Shown: positions 1 to 7,097 of the stretch, in pieces
Layout of the letters: each line of letters opens with the position of its first letter
How positions within the stretch are numbered: the first letter of the stretch is position 1
NCBI GenBank assembly: GCA_002399735.1
Contig: DHEF01000013.1
Span: forward strand, 1-47,797
Direction of reading: 5' to 3'
DNA: 47,797 bases
From: Chitinophagaceae bacterium UBA4857
Lineage (GTDB): Bacteria; Bacteroidota; Bacteroidia; Chitinophagales; Chitinophagaceae
Position numbers and translations under genes: made by a program
The notes under the pieces: model-generated
Databases searched by the model: none
Told to the model about the DNA's origin: nothing
The model's input: the letters and a program-made list of their open reading frames with translations, nothing else

Positions 1-60
1 GAAATGAATTAAAGACTCTCACTTGTGCGCTCGGTAATGCTATTGAGCATTGTGTAAGTG
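1..60 (+). repeat. Family I modular repeat, end module
   Basis: Contains the module ending TATTGAGCATTGTGTAAGTG, and matches the reverse complement of the last ~55 bases of the window, including the flanking GAAATGAATTAAA. The window therefore begins and ends in inverted copies of one dispersed intergenic repeat. No gene is visible in 1-370. Confidence 0.7.
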
Positions 61-84
61 CAAACTTTTTAAGTAAAGTTTTTT

Positions 85-242
85 TATACAATAACCACAG
101 CGTTAAAGGAGTTCTTTTCACAGAGTTGTATGGAGTTTTCTCTGTGTTACTCGGTAAAGAACCTCTGTGCAAACTCGGTGGTTAATAGCGGCGAATTTGC
201 TGCTGATTAGCGAACGGAACGATGAAGAGTGCGACGCAAGGG
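85..242 (+). repeat. Foldback repeat, copy A (ACCACAG ... GGTGGTT) plus family I arm
   Basis: An imperfect foldback bounded by AACCACAG and GGTGGTTAATAG. It contains the phrases TTTTCTCTGTGTTACTC and ACCTCTGTGCAAACTC and runs into GATTAGCGAACGGAACGATG. Over about 155 bases it matches the reverse complement of 5735-5892. Repeats built from ACAGAG/CTCTGTG words are known from many Bacteroidota genomes. No coding potential is seen. Confidence 0.75.
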
Positions 243-280
243 ACGATGATTAGGATTACTAATGCTGATAACATAAAAAA
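203..280 (-). repeat. Family I modular repeat
   Basis: On the minus strand it reads GTTATCAGCATTAGTAATCC followed by the core CATCGTCCCTTGCGTCGCAC. It lies between copy A of the foldback and the PaiB-like gene. The following 290-365 holds short A/T words (TCTAATTAACTAATTGTCTA) rather than a gene. Confidence 0.75.
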
Positions 281-370
281 TCAGAAGAAGCAGAAAGCTT
301 AACGCTAAAGGCACAAAGCTTTCTGTCTATTGTCAAATTATCTAATTAACTAATTGTCTAATTTTCTGCC

Positions 371-988
371 TTGTACAGTTTTTCTTACTATACCGAAAAA
401 GACAGAGCTACCGTGTTAGCCTTTATGCAGGCTAATCCTTTTGCTATGCTTATTGGCGCAAATAATAATGTGCCCGCTGCAACACAAGTGCCATTTTTTA
501 TTGATGAGGTAGATGGCGAATTGGTATTGACCAGCCATATTATGAAAAATACGGATCACCATAAAGCTTTTGAGCAAAACACAGAAGCGTTAGTGGTGTT
601 TACCGGTCCGCATGCTTATATAAGTGCATCTGTATACAAACAACCGCAGGGTGCCAGCACCTGGAACTACATTAGTGTGCATGCGCACGGACAAGTACAG
701 TTTATGAACGAAGAAGGCTTGCGCAATATATTACAACGCACCACTAATTATTTTGAAAACAATCCGCATTCGCCTTCCAATTACGAAAAACTTTCCGAAG
801 AGTATATTAGTAAAATGTTGCCGGCGATAGTGGGTATTGAAATAAAAGTAGCTAAACTGAATAATGTTTTTAAGTTGAGCCAGACCCGTGATGCAGAAAG
901 TTATGATAACATTATCCAGCATCTTACAACACAAGATGCCAATGCACAGGCTATAGCCAGAGAAATGGAACTGCGTAAAAAGAAATAA
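371..988 (+). CDS. PaiB-like FMN-binding split-barrel protein (TTG start)
   Basis: A 205-residue protein of the PaiB/FMN-binding negative transcriptional regulator family, whose members have the flavin-reductase-like split-barrel fold. Family features seen are the N-terminal pattern MY..YYTEKD followed by FMQANPFAMLIG, the central GPHAYISASVY block and STWNYISVHAHG. The family normally starts with M-Y, and here the matching codon is TTG, with no in-frame ATG upstream, so TTG is taken as the start. Length is typical. In Bacillus PaiB affects sporulation and protease genes, but most family members are uncharacterised and probably bind FMN or heme. The gene stands 61 nt before an SDR gene on the same strand and may be co-transcribed. 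Regulatory function is inferred from the family only. Confidence 0.85.
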   Translation: MYSFSYYTEKDRATVLAFMQANPFAMLIGANNNVPAATQVPFFIDEVDGELVLTSHIMKNTDHHKAFEQNTEALVVFTGPHAYISASVYKQPQGASTWNYISVHAHGQVQFMNEEGLRNILQRTTNYFENNPHSPSNYEKLSEEYISKMLPAIVGIEIKVAKLNNVFKLSQTRDAESYDNIIQHLTTQDANAQAIAREMELRKKK

Positions 989-1049
989 CGGTTATGTTTA
1001 CCGCTTTTACGTAGGTTTGAAGAACTTCAAATAATACAAAATAAAACGG

Positions 1050-1835
1050 ATGAATATTTCCTTACAACATAAGACGGCATTGGTATGTGGCAGCACGCAA
1101 GGTATTGGATTAGCCATTGCACAGACTTTAGCTGCATTGGGTGCCAATTGCGTACTACTGGCCCGTAACGAAGAAGCCTTGCAACAAGTTGTACAAACAT
1201 TAGACACAAGCTTACAACAACAACATAGTTATTTAGTAGCCGATTTTACCAATACCACACAAGTAAAGGAGGTGATTGATGCTTGTGTAGCAACTACTAC
1301 CATTCATATTTTAATTAACAACACAGGTGGTCCTGCGGCCGGACCTATTATTGATGCTAAACCTGAAAGTTTTGAAAAAGCTTTTCAGCAGCATATTGTA
1401 AATAATCAGGTGTTAACCACTGCGGTTGTGCCCGGTATGAAAAAAGATAATTACGGCCGGATCATCAATATCATTTCAACATCGGTGCGTATTCCTATTG
1501 CTAATTTGGGAGTGTCCAATACTATACGTGGGGCAGTAGCATCCTGGGCTAAAACAATGGCTAACGAGTTGGGACAATTTAATATTACCGTCAACAATAT
1601 TTTACCGGGCAGTACCAATACAGCACGTATTACCGGATTGATTAATTACATAGCAGATAATACCAACACACCGGCTGAACAAGTAGAAGCAAGAATGAAA
1701 AACGAAATACCCATGAAACGTTTTGCCCAACCGGAAGAAGTGGCCAATGTGGTTGCGTTTTTAGCATCACCGGCCGCATCATATGTTAACGGTGTAAGCA
1801 TACCGGTGGATGGCGGAAAAACAGGAAGCATTTAG
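1050..1835 (+). CDS. SDR family oxidoreductase, atypical (no YxxxK motif)
   Basis: A 261-residue short-chain dehydrogenase/reductase. The Rossmann glycine motif is GSTQGIG (residues 14-20), the NNAG motif is NNTGG (90-94), the catalytic-serine strand is IISTS (141-145), and the C-terminal IPVDGG is intact. At the catalytic YxxxK position the sequence reads S156-N-T-I-R160, so both Tyr and Lys are replaced. This fits the BKR-like SDR subgroup (cd05344-type), which lacks a perfect catalytic tetrad, so real 3-oxoacyl-ACP reductase activity is doubtful. It follows the PaiB-like gene by 61 nt and precedes kynU by 71 nt, with a short CATTCATAA word array between them. Confidence 0.88.
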   Translation: MNISLQHKTALVCGSTQGIGLAIAQTLAALGANCVLLARNEEALQQVVQTLDTSLQQQHSYLVADFTNTTQVKEVIDACVATTTIHILINNTGGPAAGPIIDAKPESFEKAFQQHIVNNQVLTTAVVPGMKKDNYGRIINIISTSVRIPIANLGVSNTIRGAVASWAKTMANELGQFNITVNNILPGSTNTARITGLINYIADNTNTPAEQVEARMKNEIPMKRFAQPEEVANVVAFLASPAASYVNGVSIPVDGGKTGSI

Positions 1836-1843
1836 TTTAATTA

Positions 1844-1904
1844 ACAATTAGTAATGAGTGCAGTTGGCATTCATCATTCATAACTCATCATTCATAATTC
1901 ACAG
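1844..1904. repeat. Degenerate tandem words (CATTCATAACTCAT type)
   Basis: A short array of near-repeats such as CATTCATAACTCATCATTC lies between the SDR gene and kynU. It is non-coding low-complexity DNA of the kind found throughout the intergenic spaces of this window. Confidence 0.55.
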
Positions 1905-1906
1905 AT

Positions 1907-3193
1907 ATGTTTGCTTTTGAAAATACATTGGCTTTTGCGCAACAGTTAGATGAAAAAGATATATTAAAATCGTTTCGGTCTAAATTTCATTTCCCAAAAC
2001 GTAATGGAAAGGATGCTGTTTATTTTACCGGTAACTCTTTAGGCTTACAACCAAAAACGGTAAAAGATAATGTGGCATTAGCATTACAGGAGTGGGAGAC
2101 ATTGGCTGTTGATGGTTATTTTAGTGGTAGCCATCCTTGGATGAATTATCATTTGGAAGTAGCACCAACATTGGCAAAACTAATGGGTGCTAAGGAGCAT
2201 GAAGTGGTAGCCATGAATCAGCTAACCATTAATATACATTTATTATGTGCCAGCTTTTACAAGCCTACTGCCACACGGTATAAAATTATTTGCGAAGCAA
2301 AAGCTTTTCCTTCTGATCAATACGCGTTGGAAACACAAGTACAATTACATGGCTTAAACCCCGAGGATGTAATAATAGAAATTGCACCAAAATCGGGTGA
2401 ACAAACAATAGATACAAAAGATATTGTGGCATTAATAAAAGAACATGGTGAATCGGTAGCCGTGGTATTTATTGGTGGTGTAAATTATTATACCGGCCAG
2501 CTATTTGATATGCAGGCCATTACTGCTGCGGCACATGCCGTAGGCGCTTATGCAGGTTATGATCTGGCACATGCTGCAGGTAATGTAGAGTTACAATTAC
2601 ACGATTGGGAAGTTGACTTTGCTGCATGGTGTACCTATAAATATTTAAACAGTGGTCCGGGAGCGATTGGTGGTGTGTATGTGCATGAGCAATTTGCAAC
2701 TAATCCCGATTTTCCTCGTTTAGCAGGGTGGTGGGGTTACGATAAAGCTACCCGCTTTTTAATGGATAAAGGTTTTAAAGCCATACCTACTGTAGAAGGT
2801 TGGCAAATGAGTATTAGCCCATTATTATCTATGGCTGTACACAAAGCATCCTTACAACTATTTGAAGAAGCCGGTATTGAAAACCTGCATACAAAAAGTA
2901 AACAATTAACGGCATACCTGCATTTTGTTTTGGCAGATATTAATAATAGTCTGCCCAATAAAGTATTGGACGTTATTACACCAACAGACGAAGCTGCAAG
3001 AGGTTGTCAGGTATCAATAAATATGTTGAAGGATGGGAAAAGAGTATTTGAAGCATTAGTAGCAGAAGGTATTGTAGCTGACTGGCGTGAGCCCAATGTA
3101 ATACGATTAGCACCTGTGCCCTTGTACAATAGTTTTGAAGATGTATGGGTGTTTGGGAATATTATACGTAAGATAACAACAGGGTTGAAGTAG
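1907..3193 (+). CDS. kynU: Kynureninase
   Basis: A 428-residue PLP-dependent kynureninase (EC 3.7.1.3). It hydrolyses L-kynurenine to anthranilate and alanine, or 3-hydroxykynurenine to 3-hydroxyanthranilate, in tryptophan breakdown or NAD synthesis. Family landmarks are YFTGNSLGLQPK (39-50), the HPWMNYH block (76-82), the YDLAHAAG cofactor-binding segment with Asp219, and the Schiff-base lysine K245 in WCTYKYLNSGPG. Length is full and the C-terminal RLAPVPLYNSFEDV is present. No other kynurenine-pathway gene is adjacent, so the pathway partners must lie elsewhere. pyrF follows after 83 nt. Confidence 0.95.
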   Translation: MFAFENTLAFAQQLDEKDILKSFRSKFHFPKRNGKDAVYFTGNSLGLQPKTVKDNVALALQEWETLAVDGYFSGSHPWMNYHLEVAPTLAKLMGAKEHEVVAMNQLTINIHLLCASFYKPTATRYKIICEAKAFPSDQYALETQVQLHGLNPEDVIIEIAPKSGEQTIDTKDIVALIKEHGESVAVVFIGGVNYYTGQLFDMQAITAAAHAVGAYAGYDLAHAAGNVELQLHDWEVDFAAWCTYKYLNSGPGAIGGVYVHEQFATNPDFPRLAGWWGYDKATRFLMDKGFKAIPTVEGWQMSISPLLSMAVHKASLQLFEEAGIENLHTKSKQLTAYLHFVLADINNSLPNKVLDVITPTDEAARGCQVSINMLKDGKRVFEALVAEGIVADWREPNVIRLAPVPLYNSFEDVWVFGNIIRKITTGLK

Positions 3194-3276
3194 GAGAGAA
3201 CTGTTGTGTAAATTGAAACGATTAAATCAGCAATCGTAAAATCAGAAATCATAAATTCTAATTTATCTTCGCAGCT

Positions 3277-4089
3277 ATGACAAGGCAACAACTGGTACAA
3301 TTAATTAAGGAAAGACAAAGCTATTTATGTGTGGGTTTGGATACGGATATTGAAAAAATACCCCAACATTTATTACAGGAAGAAGATCCGATTTTTGCTT
3401 TTAACAAAGCCATTATTGATGCTACCCGTGAGGTTTGTGTTGCCTATAAAATTAATACCGCTTTTTATGAAGCATTGGGTATAAAAGGTTGGATTGCATT
3501 GGATAAAACAGTCCGTTATATTGGTAATAGCCATTTTACCATTGCCGATGCTAAACGCGGTGATATTGGCAATACCAGCGACCAATATGCCAAGGCGTTT
3601 TTTGAAGCCATGCCTTTTGATTCGGTAACCGTTGCACCATATATGGGCGAAGACAGTGTAAAACCTTTTTTACAACATGCCGGTAAATGGGCTATTGTAT
3701 TGGGTTTGACATCTAATAAAGGCGCCAGCGATTTTGAATTACAACCCTTGCAAAGCGATGAGCATTTATACGAAAAAGTATTAACCTCAGTTAGTAACTG
3801 GGGCACTCCCGAAAATCTGATGTTTGTTGTCGGTGCCACACAAGCAGAACAGTTTGTACAGATACGCAGATTAACTCCTGATCATTTTTATTTGGTGCCC
3901 GGTGTTGGTGCACAGGGTGGTAGTTTGAAAGAGATTTCTAAGAAAGCCATGAACAACGATATTGGCTTATTGGTAAATGCCAGCCGGGCTATTATTTATG
4001 CGGGTAGTGGTGAAGATTTTGCGGAGCAGGCTTATAAAGTGGCGAAGGAGTATCAGGAAGAAATGGCGGGGTATCTGGGTAGTAGTTAG
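3277..4089 (+). CDS. pyrF: Orotidine 5'-phosphate decarboxylase, type 2
   Basis: A 270-residue OMP decarboxylase (EC 4.1.1.23), which makes UMP in de novo pyrimidine synthesis. The active-site signature DAKRGDIGNT is at residues 91-100, with CVGLDTD near the N-terminus and LVPGVGAQGG as the late phosphate-binding loop. The length and the DAKRGDIG form identify the longer type 2 (Mycobacterium/Bacteroidota) clade rather than the shorter E. coli type. A TATCTTCG box, one base from the -7 consensus, ends 5 nt before the ATG, so the gene may have its own promoter with little or no leader. It converges on sucC. Confidence 0.95.
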   Translation: MTRQQLVQLIKERQSYLCVGLDTDIEKIPQHLLQEEDPIFAFNKAIIDATREVCVAYKINTAFYEALGIKGWIALDKTVRYIGNSHFTIADAKRGDIGNTSDQYAKAFFEAMPFDSVTVAPYMGEDSVKPFLQHAGKWAIVLGLTSNKGASDFELQPLQSDEHLYEKVLTSVSNWGTPENLMFVVGATQAEQFVQIRRLTPDHFYLVPGVGAQGGSLKEISKKAMNNDIGLLVNASRAIIYAGSGEDFAEQAYKVAKEYQEEMAGYLGSS

Positions 4090-4207
4090 TGGTTCATTGT
4101 TAATAGTTAATGGTTGTGTGCCAAAAACGGTATTGAGTTTAATGTTTTGCTGATTGTTGTGTTGGTAACGATTATGTTTCCGAAGGATATTTGAAAAGTA
4201 TCATAAA

Positions 4208-4241
4208 CAAAAAAAGCCCCCGATAAAAATCAGGGGCTAAC
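4208..4241 (-). terminator. Rho-independent terminator of sucC
   Basis: On the minus strand, AGCCCCTGAT and ATCGGGGGCT form a 10-bp stem with one mismatch, followed by TTTTTTTG. It starts about 20 nt after the sucC stop codon. Confidence 0.85.
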
Positions 4242-4261
4242 ACATCTATACAAAAATTATA

Positions 4262-5473
4262 TTAAGCTACGGCTTGTTTTACCAAGTCAGCTGCTTCGCT
4301 AAGCAAAATAGCCGATTGTACTTTTAAGCCGCTTTCATCAATTAATTTCTTCGCTTCCTCAGCATTAGTACCTTGTAAACGTACAATGATAGGAATGTTA
4401 ATATTGCCTAAGTTTTTATAAGCATCAATAACACCGGCTGCCACACGGTCGCAACGTACAATACCACCAAAAATGTTAATCAGGATAGCTTTAACCGCAG
4501 GATCCTTCATAATAATTTTAAATCCGGCTTCAACAGTTTGTGCGTTAGCAGTACCACCTACGTCCAAAAAGTTAGCAGGCTCACCACCACTTAATTTAAT
4601 CATATCCATGGTAGCCATAGCCAAACCAGCACCGTTAACCATACAACCTACGTTACCGTCCAGTTTTACAAAGTTTAAGTTGTATTTACCGGCTTCTACT
4701 TCAGTAGGGTCTTCTTCGGTTACATCACGTAAAGCGGCTACATCTGGGTGACGCATTAAAGCGTTATCGTCCAAACTCATTTTACAGTCAACGGCAATAA
4801 TTTTATCGTCAGCTGCTTTAAATAATGGGTTAATTTCCAGCATAGCGCAATCTAAACCAACGTATGCATTGTATAAATTGGTAACAAACTTTACGCAGTT
4901 TTTAAAAGCCTCGCCGCTTAAACCTAAGTTAAAAGCAATTTTACGAGCCTGAAAACCTTGTAAGCCACCACCCGGGTGTACCCACTCTTTAAATATTTTT
5001 TCAGGTGTATCGTGTGCAACGTCTTCAATGTTCATACCACCTTCGGTGCTGTACATAATTACGTTTTGGCCGGTACTTCTGTCTAACAAAATAGATAAGT
5101 AAAATTCTTGTCTTTCCGATGGGCCATCATAATACATATCCTGCGCCACCAAAATTTTGTTTACCACTTTACCGGTAGGGCCGGTTTGTATAGTTACCAG
5201 TGTGCCACCCAATAATTTGGTAGCAAACTCCTGAATATCTTCTAACGATTTTCCTACTTTAACACCATTAAGGCCATTTTCTTTAATAGCACCTTTACCA
5301 CGACCGCCTGCATGTATTTGCGCCTTTACAACTGCAAATTTGCTACCCGATTGTGTTTTTATCTGGCGATAAGCTTCTTCCGCTTCCTGCACCGTACCGC
5401 AAGCATAACCGTCTTGCACGGGCACATTGTACTTTTTTAATAGTTCTTTGGCCTGGTATTCGTGTAAATTCAT
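4262..5473 (-). CDS. sucC: Succinyl-CoA synthetase (ADP-forming) beta subunit
   Basis: A 403-residue TCA-cycle enzyme subunit that makes ATP from succinyl-CoA. The N-terminus MNLHEYQAKELLKKYNVPV is the family hallmark and fixes the start at 5473. An upstream in-frame codon at 5494 overlaps the -7 box and is rejected. An ATP-grasp domain (KAQIHAGGRGKGA, DCKMSLDDNALMR) is followed by a CoA-ligase domain (NGAGLAMATMD, INIFGGIVRCD). The alpha subunit sucD is not adjacent, as is common in Bacteroidota. The gene has its own promoter and terminator and so is monocistronic. Confidence 0.96.
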   Translation of the reverse strand: MNLHEYQAKELLKKYNVPVQDGYACGTVQEAEEAYRQIKTQSGSKFAVVKAQIHAGGRGKGAIKENGLNGVKVGKSLEDIQEFATKLLGGTLVTIQTGPTGKVVNKILVAQDMYYDGPSERQEFYLSILLDRSTGQNVIMYSTEGGMNIEDVAHDTPEKIFKEWVHPGGGLQGFQARKIAFNLGLSGEAFKNCVKFVTNLYNAYVGLDCAMLEINPLFKAADDKIIAVDCKMSLDDNALMRHPDVAALRDVTEEDPTEVEAGKYNLNFVKLDGNVGCMVNGAGLAMATMDMIKLSGGEPANFLDVGGTANAQTVEAGFKIIMKDPAVKAILINIFGGIVRCDRVAAGVIDAYKNLGNINIPIIVRLQGTNAEEAKKLIDESGLKVQSAILLSEAADLVKQAVA

Positions 5474-5491
5474 GGATGAAAAAATTTGTCG

Positions 5492-5499
5492 CAAATATA
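5492..5499 (-). promoter_or_regulatory. sucC promoter -7 box (TATATTTG)
   Basis: The minus strand reads TATATTTG, an exact match to the Bacteroidota -7 consensus TAnnTTTG, 18 nt before the sucC ATG. No clear -33 TTTG is seen. Confidence 0.7.
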
Positions 5500-5519
5500 A
5501 GTGATTGTGGGCAGAAACA

Positions 5520-5700
5520 GGCAGTGAGATGTATGATTTCTGATTTTAGGATGTAGGATTTAAACCAGAGGTTGATGGCTGATTTTATGATGTCTGATGG
5601 CTGATTTTGCAAATATGTACGTATTTGTGATATAAGAATATAGAATCGGCGAATGATTTTCCGTCCTTGAGTCTACATACTAAGATCTACATACTAAATA
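5520..5700. repeat. Degenerate word arrays (TGATTTCTGATTTTAGGATG and CTACATACTAAATAC types)
   Basis: Two adjacent kinds of low-complexity near-repeats: 5530-5610 is built from GATTT/GATG words and 5665-5700 from CTACATACTAA words. Both recur elsewhere (32600-32680, 40895-40925). They fill part of the 766-base gap between sucC and the phosphorylase; the rest is repeats listed separately. Confidence 0.5.
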
Positions 5701-5734
5701 CTATTATGTTACCAGCGTCCCTCCCTTGATTGAA

Positions 5735-5892
5735 CTTTACTTGCGACGCTCCATTCATCGTTCTGTTCGCTAATCAACAGCAAATTCACAGCTATTAACC
5801 ACAGAGTTTGCACAGAGGTTTTTTTCACAGAGTAACACAGAGAAAACTTCGTGAAACTCTGTGCATAACTCCTTTAACTCTGTGGTTATTAT
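5735..5892 (-). repeat. Foldback repeat, copy B, with family I arm
   Basis: Inverted homologue of 85-242. The 95-base core has near-perfect outer arms, AACCACAGAGTT at 5797-5808 and AACTCTGTGGTT at 5875-5886, and would fold into a long hairpin. It adjoins CTTGCGACGCTCCATTCATC and TTCTGTTCGCTAATC, parts of family I. Confidence 0.8.
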
Positions 5893-6011
5893 TTCCCTAC
5901 TTTGGTCCGGGAGACACGAATCAAGACTATAGAGTCCTATAACTTCAACGGCCGTCAACCCGAGCAAAGCGAGGGAACTCCTCAATCCAAAACACTTTAA
6001 GTAAAAAGGCA

Positions 6012-6100
6012 ACACTTGCAAAATGCCCAATAGAATTACTGCAGTTCAAGTGTGCGACGCAAGGAACGATGATAGTAGCAATGCCGCTGATAAACAAAAA
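6012..6100 (-). repeat. Family I modular repeat (complete copy)
   Basis: Minus strand order: TTTATCAGCGGCATTGCTAC, then ATCATCGTTCCTTGCGTCGC, then CTGCAGTAATTCTATTGGGC and ATTTTGCAAGTG. This is one of the clearest full-length copies and defines the module order. Confidence 0.85.
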
Positions 6101-6151
6101 ATTAGTAAATACTCACAATTACAGGAAATTATCCATCCTAAGAATTTAAAA

Positions 6152-6203
6152 TCCCTCCTTCGGAGGTTCCTGAAAAGGAAAGAGCGAAGCTCGTGGGGGA
6201 GGC
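6152..6203 (+). repeat. Family II structured element (CCCTCC ... GGGGGAGGC)
   Basis: A cloverleaf-like element with an outer stem (CCCTCC with GGGAGG), an inner hairpin CTCCTTCGGAG and a second inner hairpin TTCCTGAAAAGGAA. Related copies lie at 10445-10499 and 21421-21474. It ends about 10 bases upstream of the phosphorylase -7 box. Confidence 0.7.
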
Positions 6204-6213
6204 ATTTTTATTC

Positions 6214-6221
6214 TATATTTG
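6214..6221 (+). promoter_or_regulatory. Purine nucleoside phosphorylase -7 box (TATATTTG)
   Basis: An exact TAnnTTTG match 18 nt before the ATG at 6240. The TTG codon that would extend the frame upstream to 6219 lies inside this box, which supports the ATG start. Confidence 0.75.
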
Positions 6222-6239
6222 CTGCCTATTATTACAATT

Positions 6240-7064
6240 ATGGCAGCAGATATCATTGCACAAATAAACGAAACGGTAGCTTACTTAAAGGCGCAATACG
6301 CCGAAACCCCATCGGTGGGTGTGGTATTGGGCAGTGGTTTGGGTAATTTTTCTACACAAATTCAGGTGGAAAAAGAAGTGCCTTATGGCGATATTCCACA
6401 TTTTCCGGTAAGTACCGTGCAGGGGCATAAAGGCCGTTTGATATTTGGTAAACTAGCCGGTAAAACGGTGGTGGCCATGGCCGGCAGGTTTCATTTTTAC
6501 GAGGGTTATACCGCCCAGGAAGTGGTGTTTCCTATTCGTGTTATGAAATTGTTAGGTATTGAAACCCTGTTACTTTCTAACGCTGCAGGCGGTGTAAATA
6601 CCGATTATAATGTAGGCGATATCATGATTATTCGTGACCACATCAGTCAGTTTACACCAAACCCCTTGGTAGGTAAAAATATTGAAGAGTGGGGGCCACG
6701 TTTTCCGGATATGACCGAGCCTTACAAAAAAGCATTAATTGCCCGTGCCAAAGCCATTGCCAAGGCCAATAATATAGAGGTGAAGGAAGGAGTGTACTTA
6801 GCTGTAACCGGTCCTACTTTTGAAACCAAGGCCGAGTATAAAATGATACATGCTTTAGGCGGTGATGTGGTAGGTATGAGCACGGTACAGGAAACCATTG
6901 TGGCCAACCACATGGGGTTATCGGTTTTTGCGGTAAGCATTGTTACGGATATTGGTATTCGTGAAGATGATAATGTAATTACCCATGAAGAAGTATTGGA
7001 AGCGGCCCATGCTGCCGAACCTAAACTATCTACTATTTTTAAAGAACTGATTGCTTCGCTTTAA
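6240..7064 (+). CDS. Purine-nucleoside phosphorylase, trimeric type, Asp at the base-specificity site
   Basis: A 274-residue trimeric purine nucleoside phosphorylase (EC 2.4.2.1), cleaving purine nucleosides with phosphate in salvage. Motifs: GSGLG (31-35), QGHKGRL, GRFHFYEG, SNAAGG (113-118), GPTFET (191-196), VGMSTVQE (211-218). The family glutamate and methionine are E195 and M213, a constant offset of 6 from human PNP E201 and M219. At the same offset the base-specifying Asn243 is D237 (VSIVTD). In human PNP an Asn-to-Asp change there extends activity to adenosine, so 6-aminopurine use is possible here. The ATG start follows a -7 box. The start chosen gives the family N-terminus. It precedes a porin gene. 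Confidence 0.93.
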   Translation: MAADIIAQINETVAYLKAQYAETPSVGVVLGSGLGNFSTQIQVEKEVPYGDIPHFPVSTVQGHKGRLIFGKLAGKTVVAMAGRFHFYEGYTAQEVVFPIRVMKLLGIETLLLSNAAGGVNTDYNVGDIMIIRDHISQFTPNPLVGKNIEEWGPRFPDMTEPYKKALIARAKAIAKANNIEVKEGVYLAVTGPTFETKAEYKMIHALGGDVVGMSTVQETIVANHMGLSVFAVSIVTDIGIREDDNVITHEEVLEAAHAAEPKLSTIFKELIASL

Positions 7065-7087
7065 CATTTTGCAATGTTTTGGTAAGT

Positions 7088-7095
7088 TAGTTTTG
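7088..7095 (+). promoter_or_regulatory. Possible -7 box of the porin gene (TAGTTTTG)
   Basis: TAGTTTTG matches TAnnTTTG and ends 2 nt before the ATG at 7098. If used, the transcript would begin at or just inside the ATG. Confidence 0.45.
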
Positions 7096-7097
7096 CA

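Noticed and set aside
5474..5494. Upstream start for sucC at 5494
   Set aside because: It overlaps the TATATTTG -7 box and the family N-terminus begins at MNLHEYQ.
5770..6030. Open frame on the minus strand in the sucC-phosphorylase spacer
   Set aside because: It covers the foldback repeat; composition follows the repeat, not a gene.
6023..6346. Open frame of 107 codons overlapping repeat and the phosphorylase start
   Set aside because: It lies inside the family I/II repeats and the beginning of a real gene in another frame, with no family pattern.
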